Shown piece after piece: positions 57,466 through 64,000 of a stretch of 64,000 nucleotides of DNA. Within the stretch, counting starts at the first letter, position 1; every line of letters starts with the position of its first letter. A program made the position numbers and the translations under genes. This DNA is from Paenirhizobium cremeum (GTDB taxonomy: Bacteria > Pseudomonadota > Alphaproteobacteria > Rhizobiales > Rhizobiaceae). Below the pieces are notes generated by a model. That model was not told the DNA's origin. It saw only the letters and a program-made list of their open reading frames with translations, and did no database searches. The stretch spans positions 103,866 to 167,865 of the forward strand of contig NZ_JAGGCS010000012.1 in assembly GCF_022884085.1 (NCBI RefSeq), given 5' to 3'.

Positions 57466-59008
57466 GTTCCGCAACGGGCGGATTTGCAGCGCCGGACGCA
57501 CTCCGCTTTCGTCGCATCCCGCGACGCGAGGACGCGGAATGCGGAACTGTGCTCTGGGATTTGCCGAGAGATATGGTCACAAGCGGCGCGAGCATCAGAG
57601 AAAACGCCAGGGCAAAGCCCGGAATCTGCAGCGAAAAATCCACCGCAGAATGCAGGGCGACGAGCAGTAGCGTCGCCAGTCCAAGACATCCCGCAAACCT
57701 GTATTCGCGACGCTCGCGGATTCCTCGAACGAATATATAAACCAGACTTGCAACGACAATGACCAAAGCGATCGGAAACATGATTCCGAGGCCAAGCGTG
57801 CCTTCAAGATAGACATTGTGTGCCTTGTCCCAAACACCGAACACACCGCATGAAGGATTGCGATAGGCGGGAAATATCTCCTGGAAGGAGGCAAGACCGC
57901 CCCCCCATGGGAAATGATCCCTCACGCTCGCGGCGATCCCTGGCAGAGCGCAGAATCGCGGATCCTCCGCGCCGCGAACATCGGCGCGCAACACAACATT
58001 TCCGCCGATCACCCCAAGAATGGCCAGAAACACCAAAGGCAGGCCAGCAAAGAGCCACAGACGCCTCAGCAACCGTCCTTCCGGTCGACGGGTAAATCCT
58101 GCTGTACCCATGCGGCTGTAGCGGGTCGCCCCCAACAGAATACCCAGCAAGGATAGGCTGACAAAGGTCGCGCCAACGCCCGCACGCGACTTGGTCATGA
58201 CCAATGCGAGGAGGGTCATCACAAACAGCAGGGCATAGATCAGGTTCGACCATCCTGATACGCTGCCTTTGTGCCACTGTTGCCCGGGTTGAAGAAGGGC
58301 AGCGAAGAGACGCCGGAATTGCACGTCCTTGGTCGAGCGCCACAACAGAGCAAACAACAGAAGGGAGACGATCCCGAAGAACGTGGCGGCGGTATTACGA
58401 TTGACGAAGAAGCCGGTAAGGCTGTCCAGATAAGCGGCCTTTTCGACAAAGAGCAGTGTCTTCGGCCAGAAGACGAACTGGATGATCGAAAAGATTGCGA
58501 CGACACCTCCAACGATGCCATAGAGCCTCAATGCACGTTCGGCGAGCCGATCCGTTCCAAAGAGGAGCAGCGACAGCATGAAGGCCCCGAACGGCAGAGC
58601 AATTTTGAGATAGGCGCCGAGATCGTCGCCAGGCGTCACCGAGATACTTCCTGATATCTCCGGGTTCAACTTGCGGACTTCGAGCCAGGCGGGATGGATC
58701 GGCCAACCTTCCGGCAATGGCGCGATCTGAAACAACACCCACGCTAGAATTGCCAGGAGCACGAGAAGGCAGATCGACAACGGCAAACGGGCATTTTCGG
58801 AAATACCGGCCGAGATCGCCGTCAAGAGAAGAAGGATATAAACGAGCCCCGTCCCCATGGCGACGGTAATCGGATCGTTGGCGCCATAGTTCAAGAGGCA
58901 GACAGCGATGCTGAACCAGAAAACGCCTGTCAGGAAAAACGTGAACCGCGATCTCGATACCGTTTTCCTATCCGGTTCCGCAGCAAGACGTCTTTCACTT
59001 GTTCGCAT
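57443..59008 (-). CDS. O-antigen ligase / polysaccharide polymerase-like membrane protein
   Basis: 521 residues with about ten membrane segments. The Wzy_C-type region contains the long periplasmic loop (VRGAEDPRFCALPGIAASVR, DHFPWGGGLASFQEIFPAY, WDKAHNVYLEGTLGLG with the conserved H-N). It may polymerise repeat units of the local polysaccharide or ligate them to lipid A core. The C-terminal 40 residues are a basic/Pro tail. The adjacent 0.8 kb upstream is AT-rich and largely non-coding. Confidence 0.85.
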   Translation of the reverse strand: MRTSERRLAAEPDRKTVSRSRFTFFLTGVFWFSIAVCLLNYGANDPITVAMGTGLVYILLLLTAISAGISENARLPLSICLLVLLAILAWVLFQIAPLPEGWPIHPAWLEVRKLNPEISGSISVTPGDDLGAYLKIALPFGAFMLSLLLFGTDRLAERALRLYGIVGGVVAIFSIIQFVFWPKTLLFVEKAAYLDSLTGFFVNRNTAATFFGIVSLLLFALLWRSTKDVQFRRLFAALLQPGQQWHKGSVSGWSNLIYALLFVMTLLALVMTKSRAGVGATFVSLSLLGILLGATRYSRMGTAGFTRRPEGRLLRRLWLFAGLPLVFLAILGVIGGNVVLRADVRGAEDPRFCALPGIAASVRDHFPWGGGLASFQEIFPAYRNPSCGVFGVWDKAHNVYLEGTLGLGIMFPIALVIVVASLVYIFVRGIRERREYRFAGCLGLATLLLVALHSAVDFSLQIPGFALAFSLMLAPLVTISLGKSQSTVPHSASSRRGMRRKRSASGAANPPVAEPSLLRGG

Positions 59009-59497
59009 TCACTCGCCCCGAATATATCCGCCGCATTCCATTATTCAGCCGGTTCTGCCAAACAAAAACCCGACATCTTCTCCCATCTCGAAGCGGTGCA
59101 TTGTGACCGCCTTTCGCATGGCACCCCTGAGGAAACTCCGCACCGTTTCCATGCCGCGCCTGCCTCTTTTTCGCACAGCCCCCGATCAACTGCGACGCAG
59201 CAAATATAGTCCGGACACAACCTGCGCCAACGTCCTTTTTTGGGATTGCAACACTATTATCGTGAGCATTCACGCAACGGCCAATTCGGCATCACATCCA
59301 ATAAAAATCAGTAAAATCAATAAATTACCTTATCGACATCCTGATTTCGGCACTCACATGAAAGATGATATTGCAACGCAACATATTGACAAGCCCCAAT
59401 CCATGAGAAACAAAAGTTAGTATAAAATTCGGAAAGCCTGACGGTAAACGGTCGCTTCACGCGCCGTGAGAGTAACTCGCTTTGTAAAGAGTGGACG
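59009..59497. other. AT-rich intergenic region upstream of the polymerase and glycosyltransferase genes
   Basis: 489 bases, markedly AT-richer than the flanks, between divergent units. It contains a TTGACA at 59387-59392 and a TATAAA at 59421-59426 on the plus strand, but their spacing of 28 bases is too long for one sigma-70 promoter. No gene or strong dyad was seen; it probably holds promoters for both directions. Confidence 0.45.
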
Positions 59498-59836
59498 ATG
59501 AGGGTTACCATCGACATGCCGCAACCGCAAAACGCCGCGGGGCCCAAGCCGTTCAGCGCGAAAGGCTGGTCGGCTGCGGTTTTCCGCGACGCGGTGGGTT
59601 TCCCGATGAATGATCGCACCGATTTCAATAACCCCAAAAAGGCCGATCTTTTGCGATTGATTCGAGCAACAGTTTCGGAGGGCTTATCGCGTATCTCCAT
59701 CCAGAGCGTCGCTCGCCTATCTGTGCACCCCGGTCGTCATCCTGTCATGCGGGTTTTTGCACGCCGGCTCCTTGCAGGATGCCAAGTGTGTCCTTCCGGG
59801 ATTTCAACATCAACCAATCATGGGTTACGAGCATGA
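59498..59836 (+). CDS. Possible short ORF upstream of and overlapping the PssD-like gene
   Basis: 112 codons from the ATG at 59498 (product begins MRVTIDMPQPQNAAGPKPFS; a second ATG is at 59516). The first two-thirds have G/C-rich third positions, then composition weakens. The TGA overlaps the ATG of the next gene (ATGA). No domain recognised. It could be a small real protein, a leader, or the remnant of a degraded polysaccharide gene. Confidence 0.35.
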   Translation: MRVTIDMPQPQNAAGPKPFSAKGWSAAVFRDAVGFPMNDRTDFNNPKKADLLRLIRATVSEGLSRISIQSVARLSVHPGRHPVMRVFARRLLAGCQVCPSGISTSTNHGLRA

Positions 59837-60282
59837 AGAACACCATTCTTGCGGTCGCATCCAGCGGAGGTCACTGGCAGCAATTGCTGCTCGTATCGGA
59901 AGCCTTCGAAGACATGTCGCCGGTCTTCGTGACCACAAAGGCAGAACTGCTCAAGCAGGCGGGAAAAATTGACGGTCATGTGGTTGCCGATTGCAACCGC
60001 AATCGTCCACTCCTTACCCTCACCTGTATCAGCCAATGCGCGCGCATCGTCTTTTCCCGTCGTCCCAAGGTAATCATTTCCACCGGCGCGGCCCCGGGAA
60101 TCATCTGCATTGCCTTCGGCAAGCTCATCGGTGCCAAGACGATTTGGATCGACAGTTTCGCGAATGTTGAAAAGCTATCCATGTCCGGGAAAATAGCCCG
60201 CTATCTTTCCGACAAATGGCTGACGCAATGGGAGCATCTGAGCGATACGACAGGTCCGAGCTATCATGGAGCGCTGCTATGA
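59833..60282 (+). CDS. Alg14/PssD-like glycosyltransferase subunit
   Basis: 149 residues from the ATG at 59833 (MKNTILAVASSGGHWQQLLL). The SSGGHWQQL motif, VFVTTKAEL, KVIISTGAAPGIICIAFGKL and KTIWIDSFANVEKLSMSGK match Alg14/PssD proteins, which recruit the catalytic partner to the membrane and supply the acceptor side. It overlaps the next gene by 4 bases, as in split Alg13/Alg14-type (PssD/PssE) pairs. Adds a sugar during polysaccharide repeat-unit assembly. Confidence 0.88.
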   Translation: MKNTILAVASSGGHWQQLLLVSEAFEDMSPVFVTTKAELLKQAGKIDGHVVADCNRNRPLLTLTCISQCARIVFSRRPKVIISTGAAPGIICIAFGKLIGAKTIWIDSFANVEKLSMSGKIARYLSDKWLTQWEHLSDTTGPSYHGALL

Positions 60283-60761
60283 TCGTCGTCACCGTCGGCA
60301 CCCAACTTCCCTTCGACCGGCTGATCCGCATGATCGATGAGCTCGCGCCTTCACTCGAGCACGATGTCTTCGCCCAGACCGGAGTCGGCACCTATGTTCC
60401 GAAAAACATGGAGTGGAGTTCGACGGTCGAGGCGTCGGATTTCGACAGCAGGCTGAAGGCTTGCTCGGTCATCGTTTCCCATGCCGGGATCGGCACGGTG
60501 CTGAAAGCCTACAAATATGCCAAGCCGATCGTGCTGATGCCGCGGCTATCGTCCCTGGGCGAACATCGCAACGATCATCAACTTGCGACCGTTTCCCAGC
60601 TTCGCCGGCGCGAGGGCATCTACGTGGCCGAAAACAAGCAGGAACTCGAAAGCCTCCTCAACCGGAAGCTCGATCCGGCCAAGCCATCCGATGACGTTGC
60701 CGCAAGCGCGGAGAGACTGCGCGGTTACGTGCGCAACTCGATTCTCGAGATGCTCGCCTGA
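60279..60761 (+). CDS. Alg13/PssE-like glycosyltransferase catalytic subunit
   Basis: 160 residues from the ATG at 60279, overlapping the PssD-like stop by 4 bases. MIVVTVGTQLPFDRLIRMID, VSHAGIGTVLKAYKYAKPIVL and RLSSLGEHRNDHQ are the GT28 C-terminal nucleotide-sugar-binding motifs of Alg13/PssE. It pairs with the upstream protein to form one transferase. Donor sugar (UDP-glucuronate in R. leguminosarum PssDE) is not provable here. Confidence 0.88.
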   Translation: MIVVTVGTQLPFDRLIRMIDELAPSLEHDVFAQTGVGTYVPKNMEWSSTVEASDFDSRLKACSVIVSHAGIGTVLKAYKYAKPIVLMPRLSSLGEHRNDHQLATVSQLRRREGIYVAENKQELESLLNRKLDPAKPSDDVAASAERLRGYVRNSILEMLA

Positions 60762-61123
60762 CCCTTCCTACACAGAGCATACGGCATGATGACGCCAAGA
60801 TCTCGAGGCTGACGCGACCGGACCGATCCTCGCGAAAAGCCGAGGTCGGTCTGTTTCCGGTTCGATTCATTGCGCATTTACCGGATGGCCTTTCCACACG
60901 ACGGCCGATGCACGCATCTTCCTGCGCCGTGCCGGGTTGCCGAAGCCTGCATCCTCTGTCAGAGCTTTCCTTTCGCGTCTTCGACCTTACGACGGCGGAA
61001 TCGGCTCGCTTCGTTTCCATGTCCGCGGAATTGCCATCTCCGCGGTGCAGGAGGTTCCACTGCGATATGCCGGATTTAACGGGACGCGTCGCAGGGTTCG
61101 GTCAAACAGGGATTTCTGAGTGA
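60762..61123. other. Intergenic region before the phosphatase gene
   Basis: 362 bases without a supportable gene apart from the hairpin at its left. Short frames here lack ribosome-binding sites and protein-like composition. A promoter for the phosphoesterase gene is expected but no clear hexamers were found. Confidence 0.4.
60821..60851 (+). terminator. Hairpin after the PssE-like gene
   Basis: An imperfect stem GACCGATCCTCG/CCGAGGTCGGTC (60821-60832/60840-60851) lies 60 bases after the stop. A convincing U-run is lacking (CTGTTTCC follows), so terminator function is uncertain. Confidence 0.4.
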
Positions 61124-61924
61124 ATGCTTAGTATCTGGAGATCACTCTTCGGAACTCCGCCGAAGGAGGAAGCGCCAGCCATCCGCCGTCGGCGCATCGA
61201 CCTCGGCGAGGCCCTACCGCCCTACACGCTTTATGCGATAGGGGACGTGCATGGCTGCCTCGACGAACTTCTTTCCGCGGAAGAGCGCATTCGCGAGGAC
61301 ATACTCGCAAGTGAAACGCCGGGTCTCGTCATCTATCTCGGCGATTACGTCGACCGGGGGCCACAATCCGCCGGCGTTCTCAATCATCTGAGCGGCCCCA
61401 ATCAAGACAAGCGGATGCGCAGGCTGCCGCTGTGCGGCAATCACGATTCGATCTTCGCCGCCTTCGCCAGGGATCCGATGAACCATCTGGACTGGCTAGA
61501 CTTCGGCGGCCGCCAGACAATGCTTTCCTACGGCATCGATATCGACGAGTTGCTGACGCGGGGCCGGGGCCGGCCGGAAGAGGTGGCCCGTGTCCTCTCG
61601 CAGGCTATTCCCGCACGGCATTTGTCCCTGATCGAGATTTTGCCCATCAGCCTGCGTGTCGGCCCTTATCTCTTCGTACATGCAGGGGTTCGCCCGGGCG
61701 TTCCCCTGCAAGAGCAGACCGACGAGGACATGCTCTGGATCCGCGAGCCTTTCCTCGCCACCGGACCGCAGTTGCCGCTCACCGTCATCCACGGTCACTC
61801 TCCCGTTTCGGAACCGGATTTCGGACCTTCGCGCATTGGCATCGACACAGGGGCGTATCTTTCTGGTAAGCTTTCGGTGCTTAAGATTGCGGAGGGCGTG
61901 CCCTCCCTGCTCCATCCGTCATGA
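61124..61924 (+). CDS. Serine/threonine-phosphatase-type metallophosphoesterase
   Basis: 266 residues with the PPP-family motifs in order: GDVHGCLDEL (about 40-49), YLGDYVDRGPQS (about 71-82), LCGNHDSIFAAF (about 104-115), then VHAG and HGHSP. Dinuclear-metal phosphatase in the PrpA/ApaH-like group. It might dephosphorylate proteins, including the tyrosine-rich tail of the autokinase, or dinucleotides; the sequence does not decide. Located at the end of the polysaccharide region, upstream of a hypothetical gene. Confidence 0.85.
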   Translation: MLSIWRSLFGTPPKEEAPAIRRRRIDLGEALPPYTLYAIGDVHGCLDELLSAEERIREDILASETPGLVIYLGDYVDRGPQSAGVLNHLSGPNQDKRMRRLPLCGNHDSIFAAFARDPMNHLDWLDFGGRQTMLSYGIDIDELLTRGRGRPEEVARVLSQAIPARHLSLIEILPISLRVGPYLFVHAGVRPGVPLQEQTDEDMLWIREPFLATGPQLPLTVIHGHSPVSEPDFGPSRIGIDTGAYLSGKLSVLKIAEGVPSLLHPS

Positions 61925-62009
61925 AACAAGGCTCACGGCATGCGCCTTGGGCAAGGTCATGCATCGCCCGACCGGAGTTTGGCCGGCAGACAATCGAGCG
62001 GTTCCCAGA

Positions 62010-62711
62010 ATGACGCCTGAACCATTGGCGCATAGCCCGAGCAAACCACGGAAACCGGCCTGGACACCGTTCCTGGTTTTCTTCCTTGTCTTCACGATTC
62101 CAGTTACGGCAACCGTCCTGCTCGCCAATGGCGGACGCAACCTCATGAGGATCGCCGCCATGCTGAACATCGATCTTGCCCCAAGGCAGGAGACGACCGT
62201 TGTGAAAACAGGCCGGGCGAAGAGCTCTTCCGCCCGACCGGCCATCCTCGCCCGCTCGTTTGCGGCCTCTGATGCGGTGCGCATTTTACCGATGGCACCT
62301 GACCGCACTCCCGAAGAAACCTGCCTCGGCCTGAAATCGATCAGCCCCTCTGCCGATCCCGTCTTTACACCGGCGAGCGGGGGTGCCTGGGAATGCACGG
62401 CAACCACCGCCTTTGCGGACACGTCGAACTCGATCTTCCTGCAGATCAGGGGGGCGGGGCGGCGGGTCAGCTTCATAAGGATCAAGTACAACCTCTTGGA
62501 CCCTTCCCATCTCGGTGAAATGTTCAATCAATCCATGCAGCTCGTCCGGCATGTCCGGCCGGAGGTCGATACCGCCGATCTGGCGGAGATCGAGAATGTC
62601 ATGGGAGCCGGGCGGGAAAAATACATCATGTACGGATTGGACAGGGTCATCCTGAAGCAGGAAATGATGGATAGCCGACGTTACAACCTGCTGATCACCA
62701 CGGCCGGATAG
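62010..62711 (+). CDS. Hypothetical membrane-anchored protein (DUF6030-like)
   Basis: 233 residues from the ATG at 62010 (MTPEPLAHSPSKPRKPAWTP); the frame is open further upstream, but there it shadows the phosphatase. One N-terminal membrane helix (about 22-42, TPFLVFFLVFTIPVTATVLL) precedes a periplasmic-looking domain with two cysteines (ETCLGLKSIS, GGAWECTATT). It resembles, from memory, a Rhizobiaceae family of unknown function (DUF6030) often found near exopolysaccharide genes. 85 bases after the phosphatase, so possibly co-transcribed. Confidence 0.6.
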   Translation: MTPEPLAHSPSKPRKPAWTPFLVFFLVFTIPVTATVLLANGGRNLMRIAAMLNIDLAPRQETTVVKTGRAKSSSARPAILARSFAASDAVRILPMAPDRTPEETCLGLKSISPSADPVFTPASGGAWECTATTAFADTSNSIFLQIRGAGRRVSFIRIKYNLLDPSHLGEMFNQSMQLVRHVRPEVDTADLAEIENVMGAGREKYIMYGLDRVILKQEMMDSRRYNLLITTAG

Positions 62712-63362
62712 CTTCCCCTTACCTTCCTCGCTGCGCCGTCGATCCCTATGGAACGGCCATTCGATCTCGGCGGCGTCCCCTCCACACATCGATTAGCTGA
62801 CCGTTTTGCTCGGCTGCCGGGTCGAATCGGTAAACGCTCTTTCTGGTGGACGGTAGGACGAAGACGTCGCTGCGGGCTTGCAGGCTGGCTGAAATCGCTG
62901 GTCTGTTGCCACGAGGCGGCTGCCGCTACTCTTCGGGGAAGGAATTCCTATTGCCCATAGGCATTCCTTTCCCTGGAGGAACCGGCTCGACACGAGGTTG
63001 GCGCCTGCCAGCGCGGCCATCGAAGCCTCCAGAAAGTCACAAAGCAGCACCTCTTCATTTCTCGTGTCACAAGCGGATCGGAACGATCGAGCCGTGAAGA
63101 TAGCAAGCATTTGCCGTTGACCGCGCAGCATTCAAATAATCCATTTTTGAAGTAAGCTCGGGCTCATGAAAACGCCCGGCGGATGGCTAAGCCGTTTCAA
63201 GAACGAAAGGATTGGGTACTTCAGAGGAGATACGGGAGGAAGTCCCCGTTTTCGAGGAATGAGAAAGCGATACTGAGCCTCCTCCCTGATCGGGCATCCG
63301 CGCACGCGGGACCTTTCCGACCGCTCCTGCGTTCAACAATGGTTCAAGCCGGAGATTGGGCG
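62712..63362. other. Intergenic region with one long hairpin
   Basis: 651 bases with no supportable gene. It contains a hairpin at 62939-62969: AAGGAAT and CCTAT pair with ATAGG and ATTCCTT around a TGCCC loop with one mismatch. There is no U-run. Nothing else was recognised. Confidence 0.45.
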
Positions 63363-63785
63363 ATGTCAAAAAGAAGGAACAAGCAAGGGATCTTCGAGAG
63401 TTTTGCCGGCGTCATCGCCGAATGGACCGGCAAGCCGATCGTGTTTACCACCGCCGCGGCTCTTATCGTCGTGTGGGCAATCAGCGGGCCAATCTTCGAC
63501 TATTCGGAAACCTGGCAGCTCATCGTCAACACCGCGACCACCATCATAACCTTCCTGATGGTCTTCGTTCTTCAAAATTCGCAGAACCGAGATGGACGAG
63601 CATTGCAAGCCAAACTCGACGAACTCATCCTGAGCAGCCATGCGAAGAATTCCTTTGTCGGAATAGAGAATCTCGACGACAAGGAACTCAGAAGACTGAT
63701 CGGGCGGCTGGAAGAACAGGCCGATACCCTGAAGGAGAAAGCAGACGGGAAGCTCGGCGACGCGGACGATGCTCTACCGGAGTGA
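63363..63785 (+). CDS. Low-affinity iron permease family membrane protein
   Basis: 140 residues from the ATG at 63363. Two N-terminal hydrophobic segments (IVFTTAAALIVVWAISGPIF and IVNTATTIITFLMVFVLQNS) are followed by QNRDGRALQAKLDELIL and a charged C-terminal helix (LEEQADTLKEKADGKL). This matches the iron permease family named from yeast Fet4-like proteins. In bacteria it is short and its transport role is unproven. Its own promoter should lie in the preceding gap. Confidence 0.8.
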   Translation: MSKRRNKQGIFESFAGVIAEWTGKPIVFTTAAALIVVWAISGPIFDYSETWQLIVNTATTIITFLMVFVLQNSQNRDGRALQAKLDELILSSHAKNSFVGIENLDDKELRRLIGRLEEQADTLKEKADGKLGDADDALPE

Positions 63786-63926
63786 ATAAGAGAACGCCAT
63801 GCATCGGTCTCCGATGACATGCGCGTAAAAGCGAAGCATTTGTCGTTTGGGGAGACCGCCGAAGCCATCGAAGGCCCGGATGTAGATGATCCCCGTCGTT
63901 CAGAGTGTGTATGGCGTTCAGGAACG

Positions 63927-63950
63927 CAAAAGGCCCCGCGGTGGGGGCTC
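63927..63950 (-). terminator. Probable terminator after tRNA-fMet
   Basis: On the minus strand a GC-rich stem AGCCCCC/CGGGGCCT (one bulge) is followed by TTTTGCG, 20 bases after the tRNA 3' end. Confidence 0.55.
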
Positions 63951-63967
63951 TTGGGATCACAGGGATT

Positions 63968-64000
<33 letters not shown>

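Noticed and set aside
58908..59420. 170-codon plus-strand frame starting inside the polymerase gene
   Set aside because: Its first part is antisense to the N-terminus of the membrane protein and the rest has AT-rich, non-coding codon use.

Overview
This window is about 60% GC and looks like chromosome from an alphaproteobacterium of the family Rhizobiaceae (Rhizobium/Agrobacterium/Shinella-like). The evidence is a C-terminal fragment of the iron regulator Irr, the order TIGR02300 protein-aroA-cmk-rpsA, a class II EPSP synthase close to the Agrobacterium CP4 enzyme, a complete rhizobial glycerol operon (glpR-D-S-T-P-Q-U-V-K), and a small RNA whose three loops expose CCUCC motifs in the style of the rhizobial alpha-r14 (NfeR1) family. 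No database search was possible; family names are recalled from sequence motifs.

Layout. 1-4.8 kb: end of irr, a TRIC-type membrane protein, small and membrane proteins (YdcF/DUF218, TMEM43-like), tRNA-Ala(GGC) and an acidic TIGR02300 protein. 4.9-8.9 kb: aroA-cmk-rpsA, closed by a clear terminator. 8.9-19.2 kb: mixed single genes, including a long low-complexity protein, a nicotinamide phosphoribosyltransferase, RNase D, a formylglycine sulfatase/phosphonate monoester hydrolase, an SDR, the CCUCC-loop sRNA, a GNAT enzyme and a phosphohexomutase.

19.2-29.6 kb: a chemotaxis-type signalling block. One minus-strand operon reads STAS-cheY-cheA-cheW-mcp-cheW-cheR-cheB, mostly with 4-base overlaps. 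A ParA ATPase follows it. A soluble, divergent receptor-like coiled-coil protein is encoded divergently and shares an 11-bp upstream motif with the operon. 29.7-32.4 kb: a DNA-ligase-associated exonuclease and its ATP-dependent ligase.

32.4-42.5 kb: the minus-strand glycerol operon, covering regulator, G3P dehydrogenase, ABC importer and kinase. The two ATPases appear to form one consensus and one degenerate ATP site. 42.6-48.1 kb: a dipeptide-type ABC operon dppABCDF. 48.6-62.7 kb: an exopolysaccharide region with an outer-membrane OPX lipoprotein, a tyrosine autokinase/chain-length protein, an O-antigen-ligase/polymerase-like membrane protein, an Alg14/Alg13-type (PssD/PssE) glycosyltransferase pair, and several secreted accessories (transglutaminase-like peptidase, alginate-lyase-like protein, nuclease-fold protein, Gly-rich protein). 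A priming glycosyltransferase and flippase are not seen here. 63.4-64 kb: a low-affinity iron permease-like protein and the 3' part of tRNA-fMet.

The items most worth a second look are the CCUCC-loop sRNA, the che/ParA/soluble-receptor arrangement with its shared upstream motif, the asymmetric GlpS/GlpT ATPase pair, the Gly100 form of the CP4-like AroA, and the secreted proteins in the polysaccharide locus.
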